Notes under the pieces: generated by a model
What the model was told of the DNA's origin: nothing
Seen by the model: the letters and a program-made list of their open reading frames with translations, nothing else
Databases searched by the model: none
Shown here: positions 9,494 to 17,653 of the stretch, piece by piece
Layout of the letters: every line of letters starts with the position of its first letter
Position numbering within the stretch: the stretch's first letter is position 1
Assembly: GCF_014196515.1 (NCBI RefSeq)
Contig: NZ_JACIDV010000011.1
Location: forward strand, 62,001 to 126,000
Origin: Rhizobium skierniewicense
Lineage (GTDB): Bacteria; Pseudomonadota; Alphaproteobacteria; Rhizobiales; Rhizobiaceae
Length of the DNA stretch: 64,000 nt
Direction: 5' to 3'
Position numbers and translations under genes: made by a program

Positions 9494-10653
9494 TCGATTT
9501 CCGGTCCTGGTGGCACGACTTCGTCCTCGATGGCGGAGAGTTCCACTTCTCGCACCCATTCGCGCCACACGGCAACGAGTAGGGCCATCAGGACCGGACC
9601 GATGAACAGGCCGAGAAAGCCCATCGTCTTGACGCCGCCGATCAGACCGAAAAAGGTTGGCAGGAAGGGTAATTTGATCGGGCCGCCGACAAGGCGTGGG
9701 CGGATGGTCTTGTCCACGATAAAAAGCTCGATCGAGCCCCAGGCCAGCAGCGCGATGCCTGCGGTGAGGGAACCGCTGGCCATGAGGTAGACGGACACGA
9801 GCGTGAACGACAAGGGCGCGCCACCGGGGATCAGCGCCATGACGCCAGTCAGGACGCCGAGGGTGACGGGCGAGGGGACGCCGGCGATCCAGTAGGCCAC
9901 GCCCAGGATGATGCCTTCGCCAATCGCGATCAGCGTCATGCCCGTCACGGTGGAGCTGATCGTGGCCGGAACGACACGGGAAATCCGCTCCCACCGCGTG
10001 GGCAGAATGCGCTCTCCGATAAGGTCGATCTGACGTGCGAAGCCGACGCCGTTGCGGTAGACGAAAAACAGCGCGATCAGCATGAAAAGCAATGTGAGGA
10101 TCAGATGGAATGCGCCGTTTCCGGCGGCGACGATGGCGCGGTAGATGTTGCCGATATTGGCGCCGCTGACCAGTTGGATGACCTCACCAATGGCGCCGGG
10201 TGTGCCGATGTAGCGAACCCATTGTTCGCTCATCCACAGGCCGACGCCGGGCAGGGCGGCAATCCATGCGGGCACGGGCGCTCCCACCTTGTTCACCTCG
10301 ACGGCCCAGCCGAACCATTCGCGGATTTCGCTGCCGGTATAGGAGGCTGCGATAAAGATCGGCACGATCAGGAAGGTAATGATGAGCAGCAATGCAAGAG
10401 TGGCGCCCACGGTGTTGTTGCCGCCCACGCGCCGCAACAGTTCACGGTAGACGGGCCAACTGGCGAAGCCGATGACCAATGCTGCGAGCACGGGAACGAG
10501 GAAGCCGTAGAAAAAGTAGATACCTGCGGCGACGATGAGAACCAGAAGCCAGCGCGCAGCCGAGATGGATGGCACGAGCGCGGTGCGCGCATGTGCTGCC
10601 GGACCAAGCCAGCGTGGCTCTGCGGGCTTTCTGGGCGTGTCAATTTTGCTCAA
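9460..10653 (-). CDS. AI-2E family transporter (PerM-like permease)
   Basis: The 397-residue integral membrane protein has an N-terminal pair of membrane segments (LLVLIVAAGIYFFYGFLVPVLAALVIGFASW). A central region precedes further membrane helices carrying GVLTGVMALIPGGAPLSF and the C-terminal VKTMGFLGLFIGPVLMALLVAVW, both characteristic of the AI-2E/PerM family. Despite the family name most members have no demonstrated AI-2 role. It is divergent from the ABC transporter and converges with the GNAT gene. Confidence 0.88.
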   Translation of the reverse strand: MSKIDTPRKPAEPRWLGPAAHARTALVPSISAARWLLVLIVAAGIYFFYGFLVPVLAALVIGFASWPVYRELLRRVGGNNTVGATLALLLIITFLIVPIFIAASYTGSEIREWFGWAVEVNKVGAPVPAWIAALPGVGLWMSEQWVRYIGTPGAIGEVIQLVSGANIGNIYRAIVAAGNGAFHLILTLLFMLIALFFVYRNGVGFARQIDLIGERILPTRWERISRVVPATISSTVTGMTLIAIGEGIILGVAYWIAGVPSPVTLGVLTGVMALIPGGAPLSFTLVSVYLMASGSLTAGIALLAWGSIELFIVDKTIRPRLVGGPIKLPFLPTFFGLIGGVKTMGFLGLFIGPVLMALLVAVWREWVREVELSAIEDEVVPPGPEIDHAAPLRKTAS

Positions 10654-10877
10654 AATCGCGTCTCTTTCGCTTCCCCGACCGGATGTTGTTCTGACACCAT
10701 TGTGCCGATAGGCGAAACATAATCCAGCATCATTTCGTTTTTATAGTGTTGCTACGCGTTATTGGACGATTTTGGTAAAAATACCGCCCCCTATCTTGGC
10801 CTTGTTACGGAAATGTGAGAGTTGGGGACCAAACTTGCAATTTCGACGGCTGTTGCCTGCCGTCCTGGACAAAAGCC

Positions 10878-12605
10878 ATGCTTCGTCGCTTCTTCTCCTA
10901 TTATCGCCCGTATCGCGGGCTGTTCATCATGGACTTTTCCTGCGCCGTTCTTTCCGGCGTTCTGGAACTCGGCTTTCCGATGGCGGTAAAGGCGTTCGTG
11001 GATGTGCTTTTGCCCGCAGGCGACTGGCGTCTGATCGTCCTTGCGTCTATCGGTCTTCTGGTGATCTATGTGATGAACACCGGGTTGATGGCGATCGTCA
11101 CCTATTGGGGACACATGCTCGGCATCAACATCGAAACCGACATGCGCCGCCGTGCCTTCGACCATCTGCAAAAACTGTCCTTCGGCTTTTTCGACAACCA
11201 GAAGACCGGCCATCTGGTCGGACGGCTGACGAAGGACCTCGAGGAAATCGGCGAGGTGGCGCATCATGGGCCGGAAGACCTGTTCATCGCCGTGATGACT
11301 TTCCTCGGGGCGTTCGCGCTGATGATGTCCGTCAACGTGCCGCTGGCGCTGGTGACCGCTGCGGTGGTTCCAGTCACGGCCTGGGTGACGAGCCGATACG
11401 GCAGCCGCATGACCAACAATTTCCGCGCGCTCTACGGCCGCGTCGGTGCCTTCAATGCCCGCATCGAAGAAAATGTCGGTGGCATGCGCGTCGTTCAGGC
11501 CTTTGCCAACGAGGACCACGAGCGGGCGCTGTTCGAAGCCGATAACCAGCGTTACCGCCAGACCAAACTCAGTGCCTACAAGATCATGGCGGCCAGCACC
11601 TCCCTGAGCTACATGAGCATGCGTCTGACGCAGATGATCATCATGATCTGTGGCGCGTGGTTCGTGCTGACGGGTGACCTGACCAATGGGGGCTTCGTCG
11701 GCTTCCTGTTGCTCGTCAACGTCTTCTTCCGCCCTGTGGAGAAGATCAATTCCGTTATCGAGACCTATCCAAAGGGCATTGCCGGCTTCAGACGTTTTAC
11801 CGAGCTGATCGACACCGCACCCGATATTGCCGATGCGCCGGGCGCCATCGAGGCACCGGCTCTGCGGGGCGAGATCGCCTACCGCGATGTCAGCTTCGGC
11901 TATAGTGACGGCAAACAGGTGCTGCGTCATATCGACCTCACCATCGGGGCCGGGGAAACCGTCGCCTTCGTCGGTCCTTCCGGCGCGGGCAAGACGACGC
12001 TGTGTTCGCTGCTGCCGCGTTTTTACGACGTGACGGGCGGGGCGATCAGCATCGACGGCATCGATATCCGCAAGATGACCCTGGCGTCGCTGCGAAGCCA
12101 GATCGGAATCGTTCAGCAGGATGTGTTCCTGTTCGGCGGCACCATTCGCGAGAACATCGAATATGGTCGTCTGGGCGCGAGCGATGCGGATATCTGGGAT
12201 GCGGCGCGGCGTGCGCGGCTGGATGGCGTCATCAAGGATATGCCTGATGGCATGGAGACGGTGATCGGAGAGCGGGGCGTTAAGCTTTCCGGCGGGCAGA
12301 AACAGCGCATGTCGATTGCCCGCATGTTCCTCAAGAACCCGCCTATCCTCATTCTTGACGAAGCGACGTCTGCGCTCGATACCGAGACGGAGCGGGCTAT
12401 TCAGGCATCCCTGAGCGAGCTTGCGGCAGGCCGCACCACTCTTGTCATCGCCCACCGTCTGGCCACGATCCGCGATGCGACGCGCATCGTGGTTGTGGAT
12501 GAAAGCGGCATTGTCGAGACCGGCAACCATCATGAACTTTTACAGGCGAAAGGCCCCTATAGCCGTCTGTATGACGCCCAGTTCGGCGCGCAGCTTCTGG
12601 TCTGA
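10878..12605 (+). CDS. ABC transporter, fused permease-ATPase (exporter type)
   Basis: The 575-residue half-transporter has an N-terminal six-helix membrane domain (residues about 1-310). The C-terminal ATPase carries Walker A GPSGAGKTT, the signature LSGGQKQR, Walker B ILILDEATSALD and the switch histidine in IAHRLATI. This is the MsbA/lipid-exporter type architecture that acts as a dimer in the inner membrane. The start at ATG 10878 (MLRRFFSYYRPYRG) matches family N-termini better than the upstream ATG at 10815. Substrate not predictable. Confidence 0.9.
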   Translation: MLRRFFSYYRPYRGLFIMDFSCAVLSGVLELGFPMAVKAFVDVLLPAGDWRLIVLASIGLLVIYVMNTGLMAIVTYWGHMLGINIETDMRRRAFDHLQKLSFGFFDNQKTGHLVGRLTKDLEEIGEVAHHGPEDLFIAVMTFLGAFALMMSVNVPLALVTAAVVPVTAWVTSRYGSRMTNNFRALYGRVGAFNARIEENVGGMRVVQAFANEDHERALFEADNQRYRQTKLSAYKIMAASTSLSYMSMRLTQMIIMICGAWFVLTGDLTNGGFVGFLLLVNVFFRPVEKINSVIETYPKGIAGFRRFTELIDTAPDIADAPGAIEAPALRGEIAYRDVSFGYSDGKQVLRHIDLTIGAGETVAFVGPSGAGKTTLCSLLPRFYDVTGGAISIDGIDIRKMTLASLRSQIGIVQQDVFLFGGTIRENIEYGRLGASDADIWDAARRARLDGVIKDMPDGMETVIGERGVKLSGGQKQRMSIARMFLKNPPILILDEATSALDTETERAIQASLSELAAGRTTLVIAHRLATIRDATRIVVVDESGIVETGNHHELLQAKGPYSRLYDAQFGAQLLV

Positions 12606-12611
12606 GCGGGT

Positions 12612-12836
12612 TCAGGGACGGGCGGGTGCGTCAATGCTCGGGTTCGTCTCAGGCTTGCCGGGATGTGCGCTGACAATATATGTCACCGCCACTGCGCTGG
12701 CGGCGACGATGAGCCCGAGAATGATGGCCATGGTGAACATCCACGGCTTCGATTTGCGCCGGTCCCAGACAAAACGTCTGCCCTTCAACGAAATGTTGTT
12801 TTTGTATTCCGGTCCCAGATTGTCGGTATCGGTCAT
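12612..12836 (-). CDS. Small single-pass membrane protein, hypothetical
   Basis: The 74-residue product has an N-terminal polar part (MTDTDNLGPEYKNNISLKGRRFVWDRRKSKPW). One transmembrane helix (MFTMAIILGLIVAASAVAVTYIV) and a short Pro-rich tail follow. I start at 12836; the frame is open 21 codons upstream without an obvious ribosome site. Conserved small proteins like this occur in Rhizobiales but I cannot name a role. It converges with the ABC transporter gene. Confidence 0.65.
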   Translation of the reverse strand: MTDTDNLGPEYKNNISLKGRRFVWDRRKSKPWMFTMAIILGLIVAASAVAVTYIVSAHPGKPETNPSIDAPARP

Positions 12837-12996
12837 GGTATCCCTCCGATGTCGTTGTCTGTCTGTGAAACCGAACGCATGAGGATGTGAGAAGTTCAAT
12901 CAACCATACGCTGCGGTGGCGCGCGGGCTTGCCGAGGTGACCTTGTCGGGCCATGGTGCTGCGAGGTAGAGCGAGTTGCCTTGAGGGAGGACAGAG

Positions 12997-14256
12997 TTGA
13001 TTGCCAATCCGCGCGCGTTTCTGGAGACGCTGTTTTTTGCGGCGGTGAAGGCCGCCGATCCCTATGAGGCGATCCTTCGCCATCTTCCGCCACCGCCGAA
13101 GGGCCGCACCGTGGTGATCGGAGCGGGCAAGGCGGCAAGCCAGATGGCGCAGGCCTTCGAGCGGGCATGGCCGCACCCTTTTGACGGGCTGGTCGTGGCG
13201 CGCCACGGGCCGGTGGCGGAATGCCAGCGTACCCGCGTTCTTCAATCTGCCCACCCGGTGCCGGACGCAGCCGGGCTTGCGGCAGCGCAGGCATTGATGG
13301 CGCATGTCGGCGGGTTGACCGAAGACGATCTGGTCATTGCGCTGGTGTCGGGTGGCGGATCAGCACTGTTGCCGTCACCACCGGAAGGCTTTGATCTCAG
13401 CGACGAGATCGGGCTCAATGAAGCGCTGCTGGCTTCCGGCGCGCCGATTTCGGCCATGAATGTCGTGCGCAAGCACTTCTCCGGTATCAAGGGGGGCAGG
13501 CTGGCGGCACTGGCGCGTCCGGCCCGCGTGGTCACGCTCGTGGTCTCCGATGTGCCGGGCGACAACCCCGCCTTCGTCGCCTCTGGCCCGACCGTGCCGG
13601 ACGAGAGCGATGCTGCGGATGCCTTGCGCGCCATCCGCGATTACCGCATCGATTTGCCGGAGCGGATTGTCGACAGCATCCGCCATGCCGTGGCGCCGAA
13701 GCCGGATGATGCGGTCTTTGCCGGAAACATGGTCCATGTCATCGCCTCGGCGCGGGTGTCTCTCGATGCCGCTGCCGATCTGGCGCGACGCCACGGCGTG
13801 CATCCACTCATTCTGTCCGACAGCATTGAGGGCGAGGCGAGGGATATCGGCCGCATGCATGCGGCGCTGGCGCGCGAATTTGCGGACAATGCTGCCTTCG
13901 CCAAGCCGATGGTGTTGCTATCGGGCGGCGAGACAACCGTGACCATCGGCAACGGCACCTATGGCAGGGGCGGGCGCAACAGCGAATTCCTGCTATCGGC
14001 GGCGCTCGATCTGCAAGGCGTGTCCGGTATCATGGCGCTGGCGGCGGATACGGATGGCATCGACGGTTCGGAGACCAATGCGGGTGCCTTTGCCGATGGC
14101 GACAGCGTGAGCCGTATGCGCGCGGAGGGTGGCGATGCGCGGGCTCTGCTGTCCGGCCATGATGCGTGGTCTGCCTTCAATCTGGCCGACGATCTGTTCG
14201 TGCCGGGGCCAACGGGGACGAATGTGAACGATTTCAGGGTGTTTTTATTGGGATGA
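12997..14256 (+). CDS. Glycerate 2-kinase with DUF4147 and MOFRL domains
   Basis: The 419-residue enzyme phosphorylates glycerate and belongs to the GckA/TtuD class. The N-terminal DUF4147 domain shows VVIGAGKAASQMAQAFE and LVSGGGSALLPSPPEG. The C-terminal MOFRL domain shows GRGGRNSEFLLSAAL and ADTDGIDGSETNAGAF, all diagnostic. The start is TTG at 12997, six bases after GGAGG (12986-12990); the first Met is far inside. It is the last clearly core-type gene before the accessory region. Confidence 0.9.
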   Translation: MIANPRAFLETLFFAAVKAADPYEAILRHLPPPPKGRTVVIGAGKAASQMAQAFERAWPHPFDGLVVARHGPVAECQRTRVLQSAHPVPDAAGLAAAQALMAHVGGLTEDDLVIALVSGGGSALLPSPPEGFDLSDEIGLNEALLASGAPISAMNVVRKHFSGIKGGRLAALARPARVVTLVVSDVPGDNPAFVASGPTVPDESDAADALRAIRDYRIDLPERIVDSIRHAVAPKPDDAVFAGNMVHVIASARVSLDAAADLARRHGVHPLILSDSIEGEARDIGRMHAALAREFADNAAFAKPMVLLSGGETTVTIGNGTYGRGGRNSEFLLSAALDLQGVSGIMALAADTDGIDGSETNAGAFADGDSVSRMRAEGGDARALLSGHDAWSAFNLADDLFVPGPTGTNVNDFRVFLLG

Positions 14257-14272
14257 GCCGCGAACTGGCATT

Positions 14273-14315
14273 AGCGCCAGCGGCTGCATAACCGAGCGCC
14301 AGCGGCTGCATAACC
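14273..14315. repeat. Two tandem copies of a 21-bp repeat
   Basis: AGCGCCAGCGGCTGCATAACC-type units occur at 14273-14293 and 14295-14315 with one base between. The two copies are identical. They lie just after the glycerate kinase stop; function unknown. Confidence 0.8.
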
Positions 14316-15338
14316 TTCCACAGAACCTGTCAAAAATCCCGGCCAGCCTTTTGCGCAAGCTTCGCCGCTCACGCGGCAGCATCTGCCCGTGGTGTGCTCT
14401 TTTTCTCTCGGTCCATCGCCTTATCGGCCATGGTATTCGGACGGGGCGCTGCAAGCTGCCTCGTTGGGTAGTCTAATATTGGCACCTTTCAGCGCCCCGT
14501 TCAGCGGTTTGTGCCCGCCAGCGATCCTCTTGCCACGGCTGGCGCATCCCGGATGGCAAAGGGCCGAAACCCTGCCGGTTCACCGGTCGGACATGGTCAA
14601 GATCCAACCCTTCACCTCCGGGCGGCGGGTGCTTCGTTGCCGAAACATTCCGCCTGCCAGTTCGGCCGCACCTGCCCTTTCTCCCCCTTCGAGGATGCCG
14701 GGCAGATGCAGCGTTTGCCTGTGTACCGCCTGACTTTCGCTTCAAACTCCTCGCGGTCGCGTTCGACCAGGAGCCGATGAGCTGTCGGTACACCCGGCGG
14801 CGGACGGACAGGAGCGGCACTGCCTGGATCTCGAAACCCGTCTGGATATTCGAGGCAGGCATGCCGATCCGGTCCGAACATCGGGGGCGGTGCACCGGCC
14901 GGTCCGAAACCGGTGCCACGCCCCACCCGTTGCCGCCGGGGGGATTCGCTGCCGGACCCCGGCGATGAGGGGTTGCGTACCCCCTCACCACCAGCGCCGG
15001 TTCCGCCTCGCCGCAACGCCTTGCGGTGTATCCGAGGGCGGAACGGGACCAGTGCGCGGGCGATTCGCAAGCCGTGGAGAAAACTGCGGCGTGTTTTTTG
15101 CTATTTTTTGCGATTTTCGGGTAAGGTATTGATTTCGTTTGGAAGTAATTTTTCTGGCTGGGAAAAACAGAGCGGTAAGTTCTGCATTCCGATCCACAAG
15201 AATTTGACCCAGCCATCAAAAACACATCGCCGTTGCCAACCCCATGGCCATTACGCTACAGAAACCAACTGCGACGACAGTCGATGGCCACCGGCCACAT
15301 TTGCGGCATAGCCATGGAGAGCCGACATTATAAAGATT
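14316..15338. other. Gene-poor GC-rich stretch, possible degraded coding remnant
   Basis: I cannot support an intact gene in this kilobase. Minus-strand frames around 14.6-14.8 kb look locally protein-like (LLVERDREEFEAKVRRYTG, then GKRCICPASSKGEKG), but each is embedded in Pro/Arg/Gly-rich translation and broken by frame changes. This could be a decayed gene or the chance translation of GC-rich repeats. Base composition shifts to AT-rich near 15.1 kb. Confidence 0.4.
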
Positions 15339-15539
15339 ATGGTATTGCTGCACAGCGCCGTCGGCACCGACTGGCAGACCCCGCCGAAAGGGGTGGGTCT
15401 GAAGACGCTCTATGAAGCCGAAGAACAGGGTTTCATCCAGATCCGCGGTGAATTCCAGAAACGCCAGTTTCGGTTGACGAGCATGGGATACGAGTATGTC
15501 GAACGGGATAAACGGCGGCTGGAAGCGCGTCGGAGCTAG
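15339..15539 (+). CDS. Small hypothetical protein
   Basis: The 66-residue frame reads MVLLHSAVGTDWQTPPKG and then LKTLYEAEEQGFIQIRGEFQKRQFRLTSMGYEYVERDKRR. The C-terminal two thirds looks like real protein (amphipathic, charged, beta-hairpin RQFRLTSMGYEYV). It could be the wing region of a winged-helix protein, but no match is recognised. It sits alone in a repeat-rich intergenic region; a gene fragment is equally likely. Confidence 0.35.
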   Translation: MVLLHSAVGTDWQTPPKGVGLKTLYEAEEQGFIQIRGEFQKRQFRLTSMGYEYVERDKRRLEARRS

Positions 15540-15570
15540 TTGTCGTCGTCTTCTGGTTGCGGAGGCGACA

Positions 15571-15663
15571 GACCCGTCACCTGCGATTTCTAACACTTAA
15601 GCGATGCTTGAGATGTTGAAATTGCTCTCTCTGCCAGAAGGGGAGAGAGAGGGTGGGTGCCGT
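15571..15663. repeat. Intergenic repeat A, copy 1 (diverged)
   Basis: This segment matches the two A copies further right with scattered differences. It starts with GACCCGTCACCTGCGATTTC and includes TAACACTTAAGC, AGATGTTGAAATTGCT and GGGGAGAGAGAG. It marks the left border of the block containing the DUF559 gene. Confidence 0.85.
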
Positions 15664-15720
15664 GCCATTCGCCCTATCTCAACGATCGTCACAAGCAGAG
15701 AAAAATTCGAGGGTGCCACG

Positions 15721-15800
15721 GGTTGCCTCTCCTCTTGCGGGAGAGGACGAAAAATCATGAGCTTGGCTCAGCTAAGTCATAGATTTTTCAGGTGAGGGGT
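15721..15800. repeat. Intergenic repeat B, copy 1
   Basis: Shared with 16355-16435: CCTCTCC...GGGAGAGG, then AAAAATCATG, CAGCTAAGTCATAGATTTTT and CAGGTGAGGGGTG. The AAAAATC and GATTTTT arms with the inner TTAGC/GCTAA arms could form a long hairpin, clearest in copy 2. Confidence 0.85.
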
Positions 15801-15835
15801 GCATTCTTGCGCTGACCACACATCGAGGCACCTTT

Positions 15836-16234
15836 ATGGCCCACCACCATCACCCGCCGCCCATAAATCGAATGCGCGCCAGAGGAATGCGAAAGGATTC
15901 GACGCGGGCGGAAAATATGCTGTGGCAGGCCCTTCGGGGTGGGAAGCTGGAAGGGTTCAAGTTCCGGCGTCAGGTGCCGATGCACACTTACATCATTGAT
16001 TTCGTCTGCTTCGACGCGAAGGTGATTATCGAGGTGGACGGCGCGCAGCATGCGGAAAGCGACGCCGATAGCAGGCGCGACGCGTATTTTCGCGATGAGG
16101 GCTTTGTCACGATGCGGTTCTGGAACGATGAGATTGAGAGGAACCTGGATTTTGTCTGTCTGAGTATCTTGGATCGTTTGCGGGGGCGTCAAAGCGCGGG
16201 GCGGGACCCCTCACTTGCGATTTCTAACACTTGA
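15836..16234 (+). CDS. DUF559 endonuclease-like protein
   Basis: The 132-residue protein belongs to the DUF559 (Vsr-like fold) group: TRAENMLWQALRGGKLEGFKFRRQVPMHTYIIDFVCFDAKVIIEVDGAQHAE. The DF and E-V-D residues match a very-short-patch-repair or restriction-endonuclease-like active site. Cellular role is unknown, though such genes are common in rhizobial genomes. The last ten residues (RDPSLAISNT) and the stop codon lie inside repeat A copy 2. The native C-terminus was therefore probably around DRLRGR and the present one is supplied by the repeat. Confidence 0.82.
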   Translation: MAHHHHPPPINRMRARGMRKDSTRAENMLWQALRGGKLEGFKFRRQVPMHTYIIDFVCFDAKVIIEVDGAQHAESDADSRRDAYFRDEGFVTMRFWNDEIERNLDFVCLSILDRLRGRQSAGRDPSLAISNT

Positions 16235-16300
16235 GCGGTGCTCAAGATGCTGAAATTGCTTTCTCTCCCACAAGGGGAGAGATAGAGCGGATGCCGCGCC
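16205..16300. repeat. Intergenic repeat A, copy 2
   Basis: This 96-base unit is nearly identical to 16492-16587. It includes TTTCTAACACTTGAGCGGTG, CTCAAGAT and CTCTCCCACAAGGGGAGAG. The latter is the reverse complement of the core of repeat B (CTCTCCCCTTGTGGGAGAG), so A and B act like inverted borders. It overlaps the 3' end of the DUF559 gene. Confidence 0.9.
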
Positions 16301-16354
16301 TTTTGCGCATGTTCGCGACTTCGACAGCAGACGAGATTTTCGGTGGTACGGCAG

Positions 16355-16435
16355 GGTTACCTCTCCCCTTGTGGGAGAGGAAGAAAAATCATGGTCTTAG
16401 CTTTGCTAAGTCATAGATTTTTCAGGTGAGGGGTG
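16355..16435. repeat. Intergenic repeat B, copy 2
   Basis: Second copy of repeat B, with the inverted core CCTCTCCCCTTGTGGGAGAGG. An AT-rich hairpin arm pair follows (AAAAATC / GATTTTT enclosing CTTAGC-TTT-GCTAAG). Confidence 0.88.
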
Positions 16436-16491
16436 GTGTCTGGCGCTGAGGGACAGTGTGCTGTGGCTTTTAGGTTCGCGGGTGGGGCTTG

Positions 16492-16587
16492 GACCCCTCA
16501 CTTGCAATTTCTAACACTTGAGCGGTGCTCAAGATGTTGAAATTGCTTTCTCTCCCACAAGGGGAGAGATAGGGCGGATGCCGCGCC
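16492..16587. repeat. Intergenic repeat A, copy 3
   Basis: The third A copy is 96 bases and differs from copy 2 at only a few positions. It is followed at about 16.6 kb by a sharp switch to AT-rich DNA containing the broken HNH gene, a possible insertion or recombination border. Confidence 0.88.
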
Positions 16588-16687
16588 GTTTGCGCAATTT
16601 CCTCGCCCCTTAAAGGCTGAAGAGAATTTCGATTATACAATGTGGTTTGCTAGATAACTTTAGGAACTGTGATTTCTAGAGCTGTAA

Positions 16688-17417
16688 CTACCCGATTACT
16701 ATTGCTTTTCCCGTGTTACTGAATAAGTTTTTTGAGAAACTCAGCTTTCCATTGACTATCAGATTGTCGTGCGTCATTTGTGCATAGCAGGGGGCAGGAA
16801 AGCTGCCTGTTAATGTTACGAGTAATAAATCTTCCTCTGGCGGAACCCCCAGGCGTTGAGCAGCCTGTAGTTCTTGATATTCCATATTTTCTTTTGATTT
16901 AAATTCCAACTCCAAATTTATTCTATGTATTTCAGATTTTATTAAAATTTTAGGCGTTCTCGGGGTTGCTTCAATCTCATCAACATTATTTCTGCAAATC
17001 CAATCGTTCTTTCGCATCTCAGCGATCTTATTAAAGCATATGTCGTAAATATTCATTGATAGTGTATCAAAGCCATCGTCGTCTTTTTCAAAATATATTA
17101 TGTCTATTCCGCATGCCGTAAGCATAGCGTCACATTGATAGGCGTAGTTTCCTCCGCATCTAAAAACAGTGTGTTTTCTTCTCCAGTTAAACTTACCACT
17201 AACCTGGGAATGCTCCAGTATCCGCTTCATCATGATGACGCCCGCAAAGCGCAATCATTCCTTCAATTTCATGATGATTTCGTTCACGCCATGGAGGATC
17301 GAAATGATGATATTCTAGATGCGGATTGCCGCAAAGAGGGCATCCGAAGCCGACCTCCCTTCTTAGAGCTGCTTTGACAACTTTGGGTATTGTTCTTGGG
17401 GTTTTACGGTCATGCAT
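16688..17417 (-). pseudogene. HNH endonuclease family gene, frameshifted
   Basis: Reading leftward from ATG 17417 the first frame has MHDRKTPRTIPKVVKAALRR and then an HNH zinc-type core: CPLCGNPHLEYHHFDPPW and ALCGRHHDEADTGAF. It hits a stop at about 17.2 kb. A second frame continues without a gap (GKFNWRRKHTVFRCGGNYAYQCDAMLTACG onward) to 16688, giving the beta-rich C-terminal domain often fused to such HNH modules. The break at about 17205-17220 looks like a single-base frameshift or a sequencing error. The DNA is much more AT-rich than the core genes. Confidence 0.7.
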
Positions 17418-17453
17418 GGGTTTGCTATCCCGTTGATTTTTTTGACCGTCAGG

Positions 17454-17483
17454 GACATGGCCAGCGCGAGCTCTGGCCATGTC
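17454..17483. repeat. Perfect 11-bp inverted repeat upstream of the HNH gene
   Basis: GACATGGCCAG (17454-17464) and CTGGCCATGTC (17473-17483) are exact reverse complements separated by 8 bases. No T-run follows, so it is not an obvious terminator. It may be an operator for the HNH gene or part of a transposon end. Confidence 0.75.
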
Positions 17484-17499
17484 TAATAGTTGTGAAAAC

Positions 17500-17610
17500 C
17501 AACCTAGTACTGGCCAATCCACCTGTAAATTATTGAAAAACCGCATGCGGATTTAAATATTGGATGTAACTCTGTCCATATTGGAAACTAGAACTGGCCA
17601 ACTGCGCAAG
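17500..17610. repeat. Repeated CTAG(T/A)ACTGGCCAA motif, candidate left end of the Tn7-like element
   Basis: CTAGTACTGGCCAA near 17504 and CTAGAACTGGCCAA near 17589 are spaced about 85 bases apart, both preceded by a GAAA-containing segment. They lie between the HNH gene and the distal end of the transposition operon. Multiple short direct repeats at an end are what TnsB binding sites look like, but I cannot define the terminal TGT or a target duplication. Confidence 0.3.
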
Positions 17611-17614
17611 CCAA

Positions 17615-17640
17615 GAAAAAAGCCGGAAATTCCCGGCTCT
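17615..17640 (-). terminator. Rho-independent terminator of the tns/tni operon
   Basis: On the minus strand AGCCGG, a short AT-rich loop and CCGGCT are followed by a run of Ts. It lies 14 bases beyond the tniQ stop and ends the leftward operon. Confidence 0.82.
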
Positions 17641-17653
17641 AATTTTTCAATAC

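Noticed and set aside
10791-12533. 580-codon minus-strand frame opposite the ABC transporter
   Set aside because: The plus strand has Walker A, signature and Walker B motifs; the reverse reading is His/Asp/Arg-rich with no family features.
14473-15225. 250-codon minus-strand frame in the GC-rich gap
   Set aside because: The translation is low-complexity Arg/Gly/Pro and only a short piece in another frame looks protein-like, so no intact gene is supported.
14316-16687. tRNA or other structural RNA gene as an attachment site
   Set aside because: I looked for cloverleaf features and for a tmRNA or RNase P signature and saw none; repeats explain most of the structure.
17454-17483. Terminator reading of the perfect inverted repeat
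   Set aside because: No T-run on either side, and it lies upstream rather than downstream of the HNH gene.
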